Positions 11,496 to 22,807 are shown, counted from the first letter of the stretch. The stretch is 64,000 nt of DNA from Myotis daubentonii (GCF_963259705.1 NC_081846.1:90718641-90782640); one strand, 5' to 3'. The notes: a model not told the origin generated them from the letters alone. Numbers and translations: made by a program.

Positions 11496-11596
11496 ATGTG
11501 GGAGAGCAACCGCACAGAGGAGGAGATGGTGTTGGACACAGACACGGGTATGTCAGGACGGAGGCTCCGGATGTGGGAGAGTTTTATAAATATTTT
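11496..11596 (+). repeat. 101-bp direct repeat, copy 2
   Basis: Near-identical to 11012-11111 in the same orientation, 484 bp apart. The interval between them holds the L1 tail and about 250 bp of sequence that I could not assign. Confidence 0.85.
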
Positions 11597-12449
11597 TCTC
11601 ATTGTATTTGTCACCTATTTTCTTTTTATGTATGCACAATAATACTACTAATACTATGATAAAAACCTCTTCCTATATAATTTAAGAGGGCCATTTCAAA
11701 ACATACAAAATAAAAGTTCTAAGTGATAAGAAAGCATTGTGTTCAATGTTCATTTGGTAGCATTTTTCTTTTTTTTAAAGGAGATAATGGTAGGTCTTAC
11801 AATGACTGGTACCTTGAATCAAATCTTAGATGTATGCATCTAAAAACAGTCCAGAAGAAATATTTTAAGATGCTAATAGTGGCTATGTCTTGCCAATGAA
11901 GTTAAAAATGAGTATAATTTTTCATCTTATTTTATATAGTTTTTAAATTTAAAAATTTCCAATAATTGCTTCACAGTGAAAATATTAATTAAAATGTCCA
12001 TTATTTGTAATAGCAAAGTTAAGTACTTTGATTGCTGATGAATGATAAATGTATCATAAAACTTGTATAAATGTATATGACTAAATATATAAAAATGATT
12101 AAAGAATTAATATAAAGGAAAAATAATACCAAAGTGTCAATAGTAGTTAAAAATGGTAGTAGAAAGTAGTGATAGAGTTATGAGTCCTAGCTCCATTTTT
12201 TCTCCCAATTTTTCAATAATGAATATATATATGCAAGCACACATAAATGAAGTAATTACCAGCATATCTTTGGAAGTAACATTCAAAATAATTTGTATCT
12301 ACCTCTTTAGACAGCTGCATCTACCATCCACCAAAAACTTACTCTGTGACTGATATTGTGCCAATTTCTCTACAAAGATGATTTAGTTTTCTATCCAAAA
12401 CAACTCTGAGGTATGTATGTAATCATCCCTACTTTAAGAGTAGGAAACT
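11597..12449. other. AT-rich DNA with possible old L1M/L1ME 3' remnants
   Basis: The blocks 'taatagtggctatgtct' with 'ttttcatcttattttatatag' (11870-11945) and 'ttatttgtaatagcaaa' (12001-12018) resemble ancient L1 3' sequence, but too diverged to be sure. No gene. Confidence 0.35.
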
Positions 12450-12602
12450 GCCCTAGCTGTTCTGGCTCACTGGATAGAGTGTCAGCTTGTGGACTGAAGG
12501 GTTCCAGGTCCCATGGGTCAAGGGCACATGCCTGGTTGTGGGCTCCATCCTCAGTATGGGGAGTGCAGGAGGCAGCCAATCAATGATTCACTCTCATCAT
12601 TG

Positions 12603-12657
<55 letters not shown>

Positions 12658-12702
12658 CCTCTCCCTTCCTCTCTGAAATCAATAAAATATTTTAAAAATA
12701 AA
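12450..12702 (+). mobile_element. VES SINE with expanded (CT)n
   Basis: tRNA-like head 'gccctagctgttctggctcactgg', B-box-like 'ggttccaggtcc', then a (CT)n microsatellite at about 12605-12656 that replaces the usual CT-rich region, and a poly-A tail. The target-site duplication aagagtaggaaact (12436-12449) and aagaatgggaact (12703-12715) is imperfect. The microsatellite has grown from the SINE's own CT-rich 3' part. Confidence 0.88.
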
Positions 12703-12892
12703 AAGAATGGGAACTAAGTCTTCAAGAGGGCCAGAGGCTTACCAACAGCTGGAGTGAGTAACAAGTGGAGCCAGAGGGTGGGCTGCTGTATAACTTAGAG
12801 AAACCAGCTGTCCAAGCACACAGCCTGCCCTGGCACCACCACAGCCAACAGCAGTCACAGAATTTCTGTTGAATGCCTTGCAGATGTGATAG

Positions 12893-12997
12893 TTCCCATT
12901 TTACATAATTAAATACTGGGATAGAGGGAGACCAAGTGATCTACTGATGATGACAGAGTATTTGGTGAGAACATTAGGACTAGAACTGCCTAAAAAA
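12893..12997 (-). repeat. MIR-like SINE fragment
   Basis: In reverse it follows the MIR core order: tax-like 'cccattttacata', 'aagtgatctactgatgatgacagag' and 'aggactagaactgcc'. Diverged. Confidence 0.45.
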
Positions 12998-13914
12998 AGC
13001 TGAAGACCTGTGAATAATAGAAATTGAGTGGTAAATCCCCAAATCTTGTTCCAGATAGTCTTGGCAGTTGAAAATCACTTTTGTAAAATTTATGTTGCAT
13101 CATTGGGCCCAATTTCAAAGATCTGTGTATAGAGTAGATAGAGACAATGGATTTTTAGAACAGCCTTGCATTCAAGGTATGGGCTGAAGTGATCCCCCTT
13201 TCTTTCAGCAGATGAAAGCAAAAAATAACTGTAGTCATAACTTTTATAGTGATTTCCAAATTCAACTCACCAGGGGACAGTAAACAAGCTCAGTGCTGTT
13301 TGAATATGTCAACTAGTAGCTACTGAGTTGTCGGAAGTGCTGCAGAAGGGCAGGCGCATTAGCACTGGCTTGATAAGGAATTCATCTCCAGATACGTGGT
13401 GACGAGGCAGACCAGTGACCCATCAGCCTGACAACCTGCTTCTCAGCAGTTCCAAGGCACAGGGAGGTTCTCGTGGTTAGCACGATTTAAAATTAGTCTC
13501 CAAAGATGTATAGATGCTCTCCCCAAACCTATTCGCTATCTTACAATTTACACGTGAAAGGTAACATATGTTCCTTGTAGCAGTTTAGAACAATAAATAT
13601 AAATTAGAAAATAAAGAAGCACTCATAATCCAAGCAACAGAATATATATGTACATATACATATATGTATATACATATAAGGATGTAATGTAATTTACATA
13701 TATTTTATGTGTTTTAATATGTAACTTAAATAAATGATATATATCTTAGTAGAGTTTCCCAGACACATCATTAGATAAAAGGTTATGATTTACGTTACAT
13801 ATGTACCTCTCACAATCTGCAGCTACACTGAGTCTAATATCGGCCCCCACCACAGCATGCACAGAGCCCGGGACAGTGAGTATGTCTGGTTCAAAATGGG
13901 GATTAAATTTCTCA

Positions 13915-14085
13915 TTAGCTCTTTGATCTCTGTGACTCTCAGTTTCTGCATTTCTGGAAAATGTTTTTTCTACCTCACAGGACTTTAATAAAGTTTAAAG
14001 GAAATAAAATACACTGAGTGTCTGTTCCCTTGGTCCACTGTCTGACTGCATAGTAGACACTTATAAATGGTAATTGCTGGGAGGA
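13915..14085 (+). repeat. MIR-like SINE fragment
   Basis: 'ctctgtgactctcagtttctgcatttctggaaaatg' followed by 'ctacctcacaggactttaata' and 'cagtaga'-like blocks match the order of the MIR core and 3' tail. Confidence 0.55.
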
Positions 14086-15136
14086 AAAAAAAGCATAAAT
14101 TTTATTTTATTAAACAAATGTTCTTATGTTTTAATATTATAGGGACTGATGACAAGTGTGTATACATAAACTCATACCGTTTTTATACTTCTTTAAATGG
14201 CCATAAATGTAAGCCCTATAAAACCAATTTTATGGCTATTAAGGCAGGTAAAAACTCACCATATATTCTTTCCTCTACTTTGTTGTTAGCAATAGTCTAG
14301 TCACCAACTTCATTAAAAACAATATTTATTAAAGCAATATGGGGAATGTTAACTTTGGATCCTTGACAAAAGTCAAAGGTGTCTATAATTAGTGAAATAG
14401 TCCTCAGAAGGTGGGAAAGAAAAAAAATAGTTTTTGTACCAGAAATCTTTGAAGACTGAAACAGCACAATGCAGTAGACGATAATACTGAGTGCTGTTTT
14501 GATAGGAGAGAAGTGTCCTTGGATCACTAGCCACAAAATCACACTGATCATACACTTCAGGCTCAACCCACTATTAATGGTAATTAATTATGATTATTAA
14601 TGGGAACCAGGAAACTGAATTGTAAATCTCTGATTGGATAGAGAAGCCTAAGATGGCATTTCTTATTAACCTCTCATTCAGTGCAGAATTCTTTGCAACG
14701 GAACCCATGACTAATATTAACTCATCCAAGGTATATTTGTTGGATATCGCCTATTTCCTAGGTCCTGTTCCTGGTTTTGGTGACATACTATCAAACTAGA
14801 CAAAAATGTATGTGGCCATAGCACTTACATCCAATGCTGCTAGGTGGGCAGGATGTGTGAAGGTATACATAAATAATTTTACAGAATATGAAATGCCAAT
14901 GGGAAATAAGGCAGGATGTAGGATTGGAGAATCATTTTGGACGGGGAGATTTAGGGATGTATTTTAGTTAAAATAGCAGGTATCAGAGAGTCTTATTTTT
15001 TTACTACCACATGAAGCACCTTGAAGATCACTAAGTCAAAAACAGTATTTATCAGAATTTATAGGTCTTCTATTAGAACAAGATGAAACACTCTAGGAAT
15101 AACAAGCAAATATGCTGTTTAAAAATAAAGAAAAGG

Positions 15137-15340
15137 GTCCTTGCCAGTGTGGCTCAGTTGACTAAGTGTAATCCCATGCACCAGAAAGACACGGGTTTTG
15201 ATTCCCATTCCTAAACAGGGCACATGCCTAGGTTGTTGGATCCGATCCTGGGTCAGGGCTCTGTGGAAGGCAGTGGATAGACTTTTCTGTCTCTGCCCCT
15301 CCCCCCTCCCCCCGCCCACTCTAAGATGAATAAAGGAAGA
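15137..15340 (+). mobile_element. VES-like SINE, divergent subfamily
   Basis: Head 'ccttgccagtgtggctcagttg', B-box-like 'gggttttgattccc', then a central part (tcctgggtcagggctctg) that differs from most VES copies here but resembles the copy at 34961. A CT/C-rich stretch and A-rich tail follow. Target-site duplication of about 16 bp at 15121-15136 and 15341-15356 (13 of 16 identical). Confidence 0.8.
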
Positions 15341-15384
15341 AAAAGTAAGGAAAAGAAAATATTTCCATTTCTATAAAAGACGAA

Positions 15385-15500
15385 AGCTCTTTGTGGGCAG
15401 GCTTTATGTCTCAGTGGTTTGATTCCTAGAACTGAAGAGGGATCCAGTATACAGAGTTGTCAATAAACATGTGTTGACTAGCTGATTGGCTTGACAAGCA
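15385..15500 (+). repeat. L2-like 3' end
   Basis: The sequence 'tgggcaggctttatgtctc' followed by 'gttgtcaataaacatgtgttgact' matches the order of the L2 3' terminus (from memory). Confidence 0.5.
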
Positions 15501-16472
15501 AATGGGAATAACTCTGAAGAGTTGTGATAGTTGGTACTTAATTTTTTTAGCAATTTGTTTTAATTACACGCACTTTAAACCTTACTAGAATCAAGATTTC
15601 CTCCATTTTTTAGTATTCAAATTCACTCTAAATTTCAAAATTTTATATTTCTGAACATTAAACCAAAATATATGCAGCTTTCCTTAGCTGTGGACCTAAA
15701 ACCAATCAGCTGCACAGGAATGAAATCTGAAGTTAAACAGAGAAGCTCCTAGGCTACTTGTAAACTGAGGACAGATCGGCTCTAAACTGGTGCATCTGAA
15801 GACCCAGCCCTTGTGATGGTGGGCAAATCTATACATACACTTGCTGCTCATCTTGGGCATAACTAACATACTCCCAATGTTACATAGTTGATCAGGTGTT
15901 GTCTCCCTTTTCAATAGAGGGGCAGTCCAATTCACCAGTGAGATAGTCATCATTATTAGAAACTGAGGGAGCAATATAGAGCATCAAAAAAGGGCTAAGA
16001 AAGATGCATGTTTAAGTTTCCATCCCTAAAAGGCTGCAAATCATTTGCCATCCATAATTTATGCTCTTAACATGCAGCACACAGCCTTGGTTCCAGTCTC
16101 CCAGGGTGCTTACAGACTGTGGCTGTCAAGGATTAAAGCCATGAGCTCGGTTTCCTCCCCTATACACTGGGGAAGATGAGAGACTATATCTCCTAGAACA
16201 CTGTGAAGTCCCTTGTTCAGCACAGAACACGGAAGCATCAGTTACAGCTGACCCTGCTGAATGCTTACTTCCTATCAAGACCAAGATGATTTTGACCTCT
16301 TTGTGAGGAGGAACCAGACAAGGCTTTTCTGGTGAGTGTTTTGTGAATGACAGAGGCAGTGCATCCCTCAGGGCCAGCGCTCCCTAGAGAGGGCTAGCCT
16401 GGAGCCCAGCTGGAGGGGAGAACACTATGTGCTCCCTGTGCCATTCAATCCTGGCCCTGACTTATTACACAA
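15501..16472. other. Single-copy DNA
   Basis: No gene recognised. A weak MIR-like block (cctatacactggggaagatgag) lies near 16160. Confidence 0.4.
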
Positions 16473-16819
16473 CTAGAGGCCTGGTGCATGAAAATTCATC
16501 CACTGGGGCAGTGTCTCTCAGCTTGGCCTGCCCTCTCTCATAGTCCAGGAGCCCTCAGGGGATGTCCTACTGATGGATTAGGCCTGATCCCCCCAGGGAA
16601 CAGACCTAAGCTGCAGTCTGGCCACCTTCTGTGGGGGGGCAACTAGGCCAATCAGGGGAAGGCACCCCCCCACTACCCTGCTGCTGCTGCCACTGCCAGC
16701 CGCCATGGCTGCTGGCTCTCCTCGGCCCTCGCAGCCACTGTGGCTTTGTCCCGAAGGACATCGAGAAGACATCCAGTCTATCCAGTCAAATTAGCATAGT
16801 ACCCTTTTATTAGTATAGA
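16473..16819 (-). mobile_element. HeliBat-type Helitron, 347 bp
   Basis: Minus-strand 5' end TC at 16819-16818 with the 'ataataaaagggta'-like start, 3' CTAG at 16473-16476 preceded by 'catgaaaattcat' hairpin sequence. Flanks A (16472) and T (16820) with no duplication. The body carries a (CTG)n-like run near 16680 and no coding capacity. Confidence 0.9.
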
Positions 16820-17039
16820 TACCCTTTATTACACAATCCCAGATCTCATCACACAATCCCTTTTCTTCTCCTCACTAGCAGGTATTTGAGTCCAAACCAG
16901 CACTTCCACAGGAGCTGCTGGAAGAAGCAGCCGAGGGTAGAGTGCTGGCCCTGGCTGGAGACCTGCCTCAGGAACAGCACAAGCTGGAGGAGAGCAACTG
17001 GGCCTGCTGGGAGGGGGTTGGCATAGTTCTGGGCCTTTC

Positions 17040-17270
17040 CAGCCACATGTTTATCTGTGGACCAGCTGGGGCCTTGGTGTAATATAGAAACTCAGGCCCA
17101 ACCTGTCCTCGGAATCTGGTCTTCCTAACAACCCCAGGGTCGCTTCTGCACTGGCCTCTCCAGACCAATGCAGGCAGAATGTCTGCGCACGGGACCCAGG
17201 CATCTGAATTTTTGCAGCTCTCGAAGTCATTTGTGGTTTCTAGGCTCTGCTGCAAAGTGTAATTGTGAGG
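17040..17270. repeat. MER5-like hAT-Charlie remnants
   Basis: 'tgtggaccagc', 'aactcaggccca' and 'aatctggtcttcctaacaa' in one orientation, then 'gggacccaggcatctgaattttt' in the other, resemble old mammalian MER5-type elements. From memory and diverged. A 149-codon minus-strand frame over this region is not a gene. Confidence 0.4.
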
Positions 17271-17364
17271 CTGGTAAGGTTGCATGTCTGCTGGCAGAAT
17301 GGGCAGGCCTTGCTGAGAGGGCACAGTCTGAGGGAGGGACAGACGTGGCACGGCCAGTGGTAAG

Positions 17365-17585
17365 GTGTCTGAGCTGGAGCCACACAGACCCACGTGCATC
17401 CCAGCACCAACTGGCAACTGGGCGGCCTCAGGGAAGTGATTCGATTTCTCTGGCTTTTGGTTTTCTCATAGGTAAGATGACGAGACCTAGTTTGGAGTGT
17501 TTTGAACGACAACAACAAAAAATCAATGTATTTAAAGCATCTGCTACATGGCAGGAGATCAATAAATAAAAAGTATTGACTAAAT
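17365..17585 (+). repeat. MIR-like SINE
   Basis: It follows the MIR order: 'cagggaagtgattcgatttctctggcttttggttttctcat', then 'aggtaagatgacgagacctag', then a 3' part resembling 'agcatctgctacatggcaggagatcaataaa'. Confidence 0.6.
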
Positions 17586-17695
17586 AAATGTGTTATTTGT
17601 AACAATATTTTCATTATTCCAGATGGAATGTGTCCGAGTGACAAAACTCCCTGCATTTAATGATGTTCTGAGGAAAATGTGACCATTTCAGTTTT

Positions 17696-18034
17696 CCTTT
17701 CCTTTTATTGAATGAACTGGGGTAACACTGGTTAATAACCCAGTAATCACCACACTGTTGTCCTTGTCCATGAGTTGTTGTTTTTTCTCCTTTTTCTTTT
17801 GTGCTCAACCCTCCACCCCAGCCCCAGTCCCCTCCCCAGCTCCCGCCCACACAGACAGCTGTCCTCCTGCTTTCTGGTGGAAACAGTAAAAATGGATCTG
17901 TCTTATGACCCAGCAATTTCAGTTTTGGAAATTTATCTGAAGAAACCCAAACACGAATTTTAAAAAATATATGCACCCCTATATTCATTGCAGCATTACT
18001 TACAATAGCCAAGATCTATTGGAAGATTTGAACT
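17696..18034 (-). mobile_element. Small L1 with 5' inversion
   Basis: The left part (17696-about 17882) is L1 3' UTR in reverse (ttattgaatgaactggggtaacactgg ... 'tccatgagttgttg' ... C-rich). The right part (about 17883-18034) is ORF2 3' sequence in the forward direction ('gacccagcaatttcagttttgg', 'tatgcacccctatattcattgcagcatt'). Opposite orientations with the upstream L1 segment flipped is the twin-priming layout. A possible duplication tttcagtttt occurs at 17686-17695 and 18035-18044. Confidence 0.68.
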
Positions 18035-18206
18035 TTTCAGTTTTAAAAAGCAGTATGCTATCTGTGATAACATGGAAGACACAGATCCAAAGCTGTGGGT
18101 GAGGGGAAAGCCCGCAGTAGGTTGGCCAGCAATGTTCAATGACTATGGAATCTCGCCTCTGACATTGCATACTGAATAGGTAACTTCACTTAAGAGGGCC
18201 ACGAAA

Positions 18207-18622
18207 GCCCTAGCCCAGTGATTGGTAAACTGTGGCTTGAGAGCCACATGCGGCTCTTTGGCCCCTTGAGTGTGGCTCTTCCACAAAATACCACGTGCGG
18301 GCGTGCATACAATGTGATTGGAACTTCATGGCCCATGCGCAGTCGGTATTTTGTGGAAGAGCCACATTCAAGGGGCCAAAGAGCTGCATGTGGCTCTCAA
18401 GCCACAGTTTGCTGACCACTGCCCTAGCCAATTTGGCTCAGTAGGTATAGCGTCAGCCTGTGGACTCAAGGGTCCCAGGTTCGATTCCGGTCAAGGGCAT
18501 GTACCTTGGTTGAGGGCACATCCCCAGTAAGGAGCATGCAGGAGGCAGCTGATCGATGTTTCTAACTCTCTACCCCTCTCCCTTCCTCTCTGTAAAAAAT
18601 CAATGAAATATATTTTAAAAAA
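18207..18622 (+). mobile_element. VES SINE split by a hAT MITE
   Basis: The SINE head 'gccctagcc' (18207-18215) is separated from the rest (18430-18622: 'aatttggctcagtagg', B box 'ggttcgattcc', CT-rich end, A tail) by a 206-bp hAT element. Its own target-site duplication is gagggccacgaaa (18194-18206) and gaggaccatgaaa (18623-18635), 11 of 13 identical. Both duplications are readable, so the order is certain: SINE first, MITE second. Confidence 0.92.
18216..18421. mobile_element. hAT MITE, 206 bp
   Basis: Long terminal inverted repeats (cagtgattggtaaactg and cagtttgctgaccactg) and an exact 8-bp duplication ccctagcc at 18208-18215 and 18422-18429, as expected for hAT. The inverted arms continue inward ('gagccacatgcggctcttt'). 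It is non-coding. A related copy is at 49323-49532. Confidence 0.93.
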
Positions 18623-18639
18623 GAGGACCATGAAAATAG

Positions 18640-20130
18640 AGACATCTTATGCAGATGTCACTAGGTGTGCCAGATTAGGGGGAGGCTGCCCAGGTGGCCA
18701 CAGCTCTCGAGACAAAGGTCTGGGGACTCTGGTGACACGGCACAATTCCATGTAAACAGAAGAATCATGTGACATGAGCAATAAGGAGGAACTGCCTGTG
18801 ACCTCACCCTCTAAAGTGAGTCCTGGTCCTGGGGAAAGACAGCACGTCCACACCATTGAATGTATGTTCACACTTCTACCACTGACCTGCCCTCAAACAG
18901 CAAACTATACTAAAAAGCTGCGTGTCTTTTCATTTCTCGAGACCATAGGCTGTTCCTAACTCTGCTTGAAGGGTTAGGGCTAAAAGAGTAAGCTAAGCAC
19001 AGTCTTGCCCCTCAAAAAAGTTTACAGTCTAACGAGAAACCAAGTAGGTCAAAGGAGTTTCAAAAGCAGAGAAGAATTTAAAGTCATTCATGAGTCTTTG
19101 CCCACCACGGTTCTGGCACCATCATTTCGGATGGGTCATGGCGGCCCCTGGTTTAAATGCTACATCAGGTAAGACTGGGTGTTTCTGGGGAGCAAGAGGA
19201 TGGCCTAAGTGTCATGGGGGCTATTTGAACAGCTTGGGCATTTTATCAATTGGCCAGAAAATATTCTGATATTGCCACTGGCTCAGCTGTACTGGTGCAT
19301 CCTAGGCTTGAGTAGAGGATAAGCACAGATACTGGGCTAGTCTACTGGAAAAGGCCCTCTTTATTCTCAGTGGGCTAGACAAAGGTTGCTAGCAAAATTA
19401 ATATTGCCAAGACAGAGAAGGTCCCCTGAAGTCATTTGCTTTGGCAGGCTGAAGTTGCATCCGACGTCCTTGAGAGAAGCCCACAAGCCTCCTGGCTTAT
19501 CAGAGCAACAGCTCAGAGCCCACGCTGGGCTCCAGAGGCACATCTGCCAGGATCTCTCTCACACAGACTCGCCCGGCACCCAGTCGGCTCACCCTCTGAT
19601 ATAGAACTGGTGAATCTTGCCTCCCCTCTTACTTAACCTCTCAGCAGCATTGCACTCCTGCCCTCCTAGGTTCAAGACACACTTCCATAAATGGCCTGAC
19701 TGCTTGTCAGAAATATTCAGAGAAAATGTTCCCCAGCAAAAACTAGAACAAGCAAGCAGGTAGTAGCTAAAGCCCACTCCCAAGCAATGCCAACCCAGAG
19801 CTCTGGTGGGATGGATTCCTTCAGGACCTTGGGGGTAAAAAACATTGCTCTTGTTGGGTCAAGCACATCCCGGGCAGCCAGCAGACAGGACAGTTAAGTG
19901 GCCAGGCCCATCCTGAGAATGGTGTTCATGGTTAAAAGAGAATGAGTGAGAGGGAAGGAGCTCTGGACATCTAATTAGGGCGCCTGGGTCTGAGCCCTAC
20001 CTTGGCAGACACCTGCCTGGCTGAGCTCTTTACCATCCTCTAAGCTTCTTTTTATTCACCTATAAATACCAGGTAAAATAAAAGATGGTAATGAGATATC
20101 TTCTATCTTAGTAGAAACTGTATTGTCTCG
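18640..20130. other. Single-copy DNA
   Basis: No gene or repeat recognised except a MIR-like fragment near 19960-20110. Confidence 0.4.
19960..20110 (+). repeat. MIR-like fragment
   Basis: 'gggtctgagccctaccttggcagacacctgcctggctgagctctttaccatcctctaagcttc' and 'aaaataaaagatggtaatgag' follow the MIR order loosely. Confidence 0.4.
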
Positions 20131-20322
20131 CAGCAGTTCTCAACCTGTGGCTCACAACCCCTGAAAATACATCCTGCATATCAGATATTTACATTACCAT
20201 TCATAACAGTAGCAAAATTGCAGTTATAAAGTAGCAACGAAAATAATTTTATGGTTGGGGGTCACCACAACATCAAGAACTATATTAAAGGGTCGCGGCA
20301 TTAGGAAGGTTGAGAACCACTG
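20131..20322 (+). mobile_element. SPIN hAT element, copy 1
   Basis: Starts cagcagttctcaacctgtgg and ends gttgagaaccactg, the inverted ends of the SPIN family. The interior has the SPIN blocks 'catcctgcatatcagatatttacatta', 'agtagcaaaattgcagttat' and 'ataattttatggttggggg'. It is internally deleted and non-coding. The right flank ctctagag fits the NTCTAGAN target preference I recall for SPIN, but the left flank does not match, so the duplication is not confirmed. Confidence 0.9.
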
Positions 20323-20330
20323 CTCTAGAG

Positions 20331-21002
20331 AATCACTTTTAGGTCTGAATCTATGGGCATCCATGTGCTACCTATGCTAATTTAGAACGATTGTTCTTTC
20401 AGGTTTTCAGCTTTCTCACCAGTGAAACTGGAACATATTTTCTCAAGGGTTTAAATTTGGTCAGTAGTCATGTGTGCCAAGTTGGGCCTCTCTGTGTGCC
20501 TGGGGTGCTCCCACCGATGCAAAAAGGAAAACACAACAAAATTGTGTTGTCCTGATGGAGCTCATGGCCAGTAGGAGACGCATCTCAAGTCTCTGCAGGA
20601 ATAGACAGAAAATGTCAACTGTGAAGCACGGAAGAGAGGTGCTTGATGAAGGCATATGCCGAGACAGGCCAACCTGCCAGGAAGGCTGGCTATGACGCTG
20701 CCCTGCATGCATGACGTTCAGCAGCCATCACGGACAATTCCAATGGTGAAGGAAGGGAGAACCACTGCAGGACCAGACCATTTTTATTAAAATCACAAGC
20801 CATAGCCGATTGAGCACCTGGCTCTTAATACCCATCACTTCCAAATCTCAGAACGAACTAATATTCCCACTTTAGAAGTACATATACTGAGGCTCATTGT
20901 AGCTAATCATTAGACTCAAATTACTCAGCTGTTTTTAATTTCCAAGGCCTTTGTTTTGCCACCAATGAGATGTTTTGTTCTTGAGCACTGATTAGAATCT
21001 CT
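20331..21002. other. Single-copy DNA
   Basis: No gene recognised. Weak MIR-like blocks near 20400-20440 and 20860-20930. Confidence 0.4.
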
Positions 21003-21010
21003 ACTTAAGT

Positions 21011-21210
21011 CAGCGGTTCTCAACCTGTGGGTCGCGAGCCCTTTGATGGTCGAACGACCCTTTCATAGACCATCCTGCATATCAGATATGTACATTATGA
21101 TTCATAACAGTAGCAACATTACAGTTATGAAGTAGCAACAACAATAATTTTATGGTTGGGTCACAACATGAGGAACTGTACTTAAAGAGCCAGAAGGTTG
21201 AGAACCACTG
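21011..21210 (+). mobile_element. SPIN hAT element, copy 2
   Basis: Ends cagcggttctcaacctgtgg and ggttgagaaccactg, with the same internal blocks as copy 1 and a longer left arm (ggtcgcgagccctttg ... 'ggtcgaacgaccc'). Flanking octamers acttaagt and atttaaac agree at 5 of 8 positions, consistent with a decayed target duplication. Confidence 0.92.
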
Positions 21211-21218
21211 ATTTAAAC

Positions 21219-22034
21219 TTTAAGATATCTGCTGGAAAGCCACACTGCCTGGCATCTTTGCATCTCAAACATGCTGAAGGGCTGATTCATTCTAGGACTA
21301 GAAGAAGGGATCGGGACAGAGTTAAGAATGAGAATGAAGGTGTAACTGGCCTGCGGACAAATGCCATCTGGGTGAGGGCAGGGCATGGGTGAGTTGCTAA
21401 AAAAGCCAGCAGCTTGGCCTGAACCTGGGACAGGAGAGCTGTACAAGATGCTTTTTACTTTCTGCTTTAAAATGCCCCACCTAGCTTCCATACCTGGTCA
21501 GCAATACCCCTGCAGCGGGTTTGCGAAGCTGCCACTGAAGAAAGAGAGCTAAAGCTCATTTTTCTTGTTCTTGTGTAATTGGTCCCAGGAGAATCCACCC
21601 TTGCCAAGTTTCCTCAATTATCTGGCTTTTCCTTGTGGTTGATGTTCATGAGTTTTATAGAGACAGTAGTGGTGTGAATACCTCCACGTGTAAAAACAAA
21701 ACAAAACAATATCTCATTTTGAGAAGAAATTCTTCACCTTAAAATTCCTATGGCAAAGTGTTTTTATCAGTCTATGTTGTCTACTTGTACAGTGCTCAAT
21801 ATTTGACAAAATTGTGTTTTAAAGTACTCTTAAAGTCCATGGGTGCCATCCCTTACTCAAAAGACAGGCATTTGTAAAATAAGTAAGCATTTAATTAAGT
21901 TTAATTGATTTACTTAAAGTTACAGAGCATATTTCTTTCCATAAATGTTTACCTTTTAATCTTCAAACCAGTTTCCTGTAACTGGGCCAGAGGAGAGGTG
22001 TGGGAGAAACACTGGCCTTTTCACCCTTTCTTTT
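21219..22034. other. Single-copy DNA
   Basis: Nothing recognised. Confidence 0.4.
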
Positions 22035-22166
22035 TTTGTATCTGTTCTTCCCGGATTTGTTCTCTCAGGCGACGTGCAAGGTCCTTGCGGATCCATATGC
22101 TGCTGCACTCCTCACAGTCTTCCTCACCCTGCGGCAGCATTGCCCGTGCCTCATAAATGTGTGTTT
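22035..22166 (-). pseudogene. Coding-like fragment of unidentified origin
   Basis: The minus strand contains about 46 codons open to a TGA, reading ...EARAMLPQGEEDCEEC, SSIWIRKDLARRLREQ, IREEQIQKKKG then stop. The composition (paired cysteines followed by a charged helix-like tail) looks like the C-terminus of a real protein. An in-frame TAA lies about 4 codons upstream of the readable part. No convincing splice acceptor or poly-A tail was seen, so it could be a terminal exon, a 5'-truncated processed pseudogene or chance. I do not recognise the protein. Confidence 0.3.
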
Positions 22167-22807
22167 AATGATTAATTAAATAGGTTTTATTTCTATCATT
22201 AGAAGAAAAATGCTAGTTTCAAAGCCAACTTCAGCATGTTTTTGTTCTAGAGTGGTGGAGAAGAGCGAGCTCGCTCTTCTGTGTAGGAAAACCACCCAAG
22301 AAACGTGCCCTGGCATGGGAAGGTCTAGACAGAGCTACTTACATGGCAGAGTGCAGGAGCCACAGGAAAAGGGCACTTTCTTCTTAGGATGAAGTGGTTG
22401 TTCTGATGTAGAGGAATTTTTGTCTGTTATTTTTAGAATTTTAAAGTTATTGTAAGTAAAATAAAAATCTATTTTGGGGGGGCAGGGGGCAGGGCTATGT
22501 AAAAAGAGGAGATAAGAGAAGGGGCTTGATTTGAAGATGGGATGTTTTCGGGGAACTGGGATTTAAGAAGGGAGAGGCCAGTGTATCTCCTGGAGAACAG
22601 CCAACGACTACAGGGGACGTGGCTCGAAGTCTTGGCTGACTCATTGCCTTCTTGTTGTTGCTACAGTCACTCTGCACTGTGACCAACGTTTCAGCAGAAG
22701 TTCCCTGTATACAAGAAGCAGCCTTATTCACATGGGGGTGTAGGGGCCTCCTGGCAAGCAGTGACCACAGAGAAGGTGACTGGGACATTTAAAAGAGAGT
22801 GGCCCTT
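22167..22807. other. Single-copy DNA
   Basis: Nothing recognised. A G-rich run lies at about 22475-22495. Confidence 0.4.

Larger units (their letters stand above)
12716..15136. other. Single-copy DNA with MIR remnants
   Basis: No gene recognised. It holds an (AT)-rich microsatellite at about 13641-13685 and the MIR fragments listed separately. Confidence 0.4.

Noticed and set aside
12605..12656. Regulatory GA/CT element
   Set aside because: It is the expanded CT-rich part of a SINE.
16968..17656. Minus-strand frames of 138-149 codons
   Set aside because: They overlap MER5-like and MIR remnants and have no domain.
20123..20330. Target duplication for SPIN copy 1
   Set aside because: The left octamer ttgtctcg does not match the right ctctagag.
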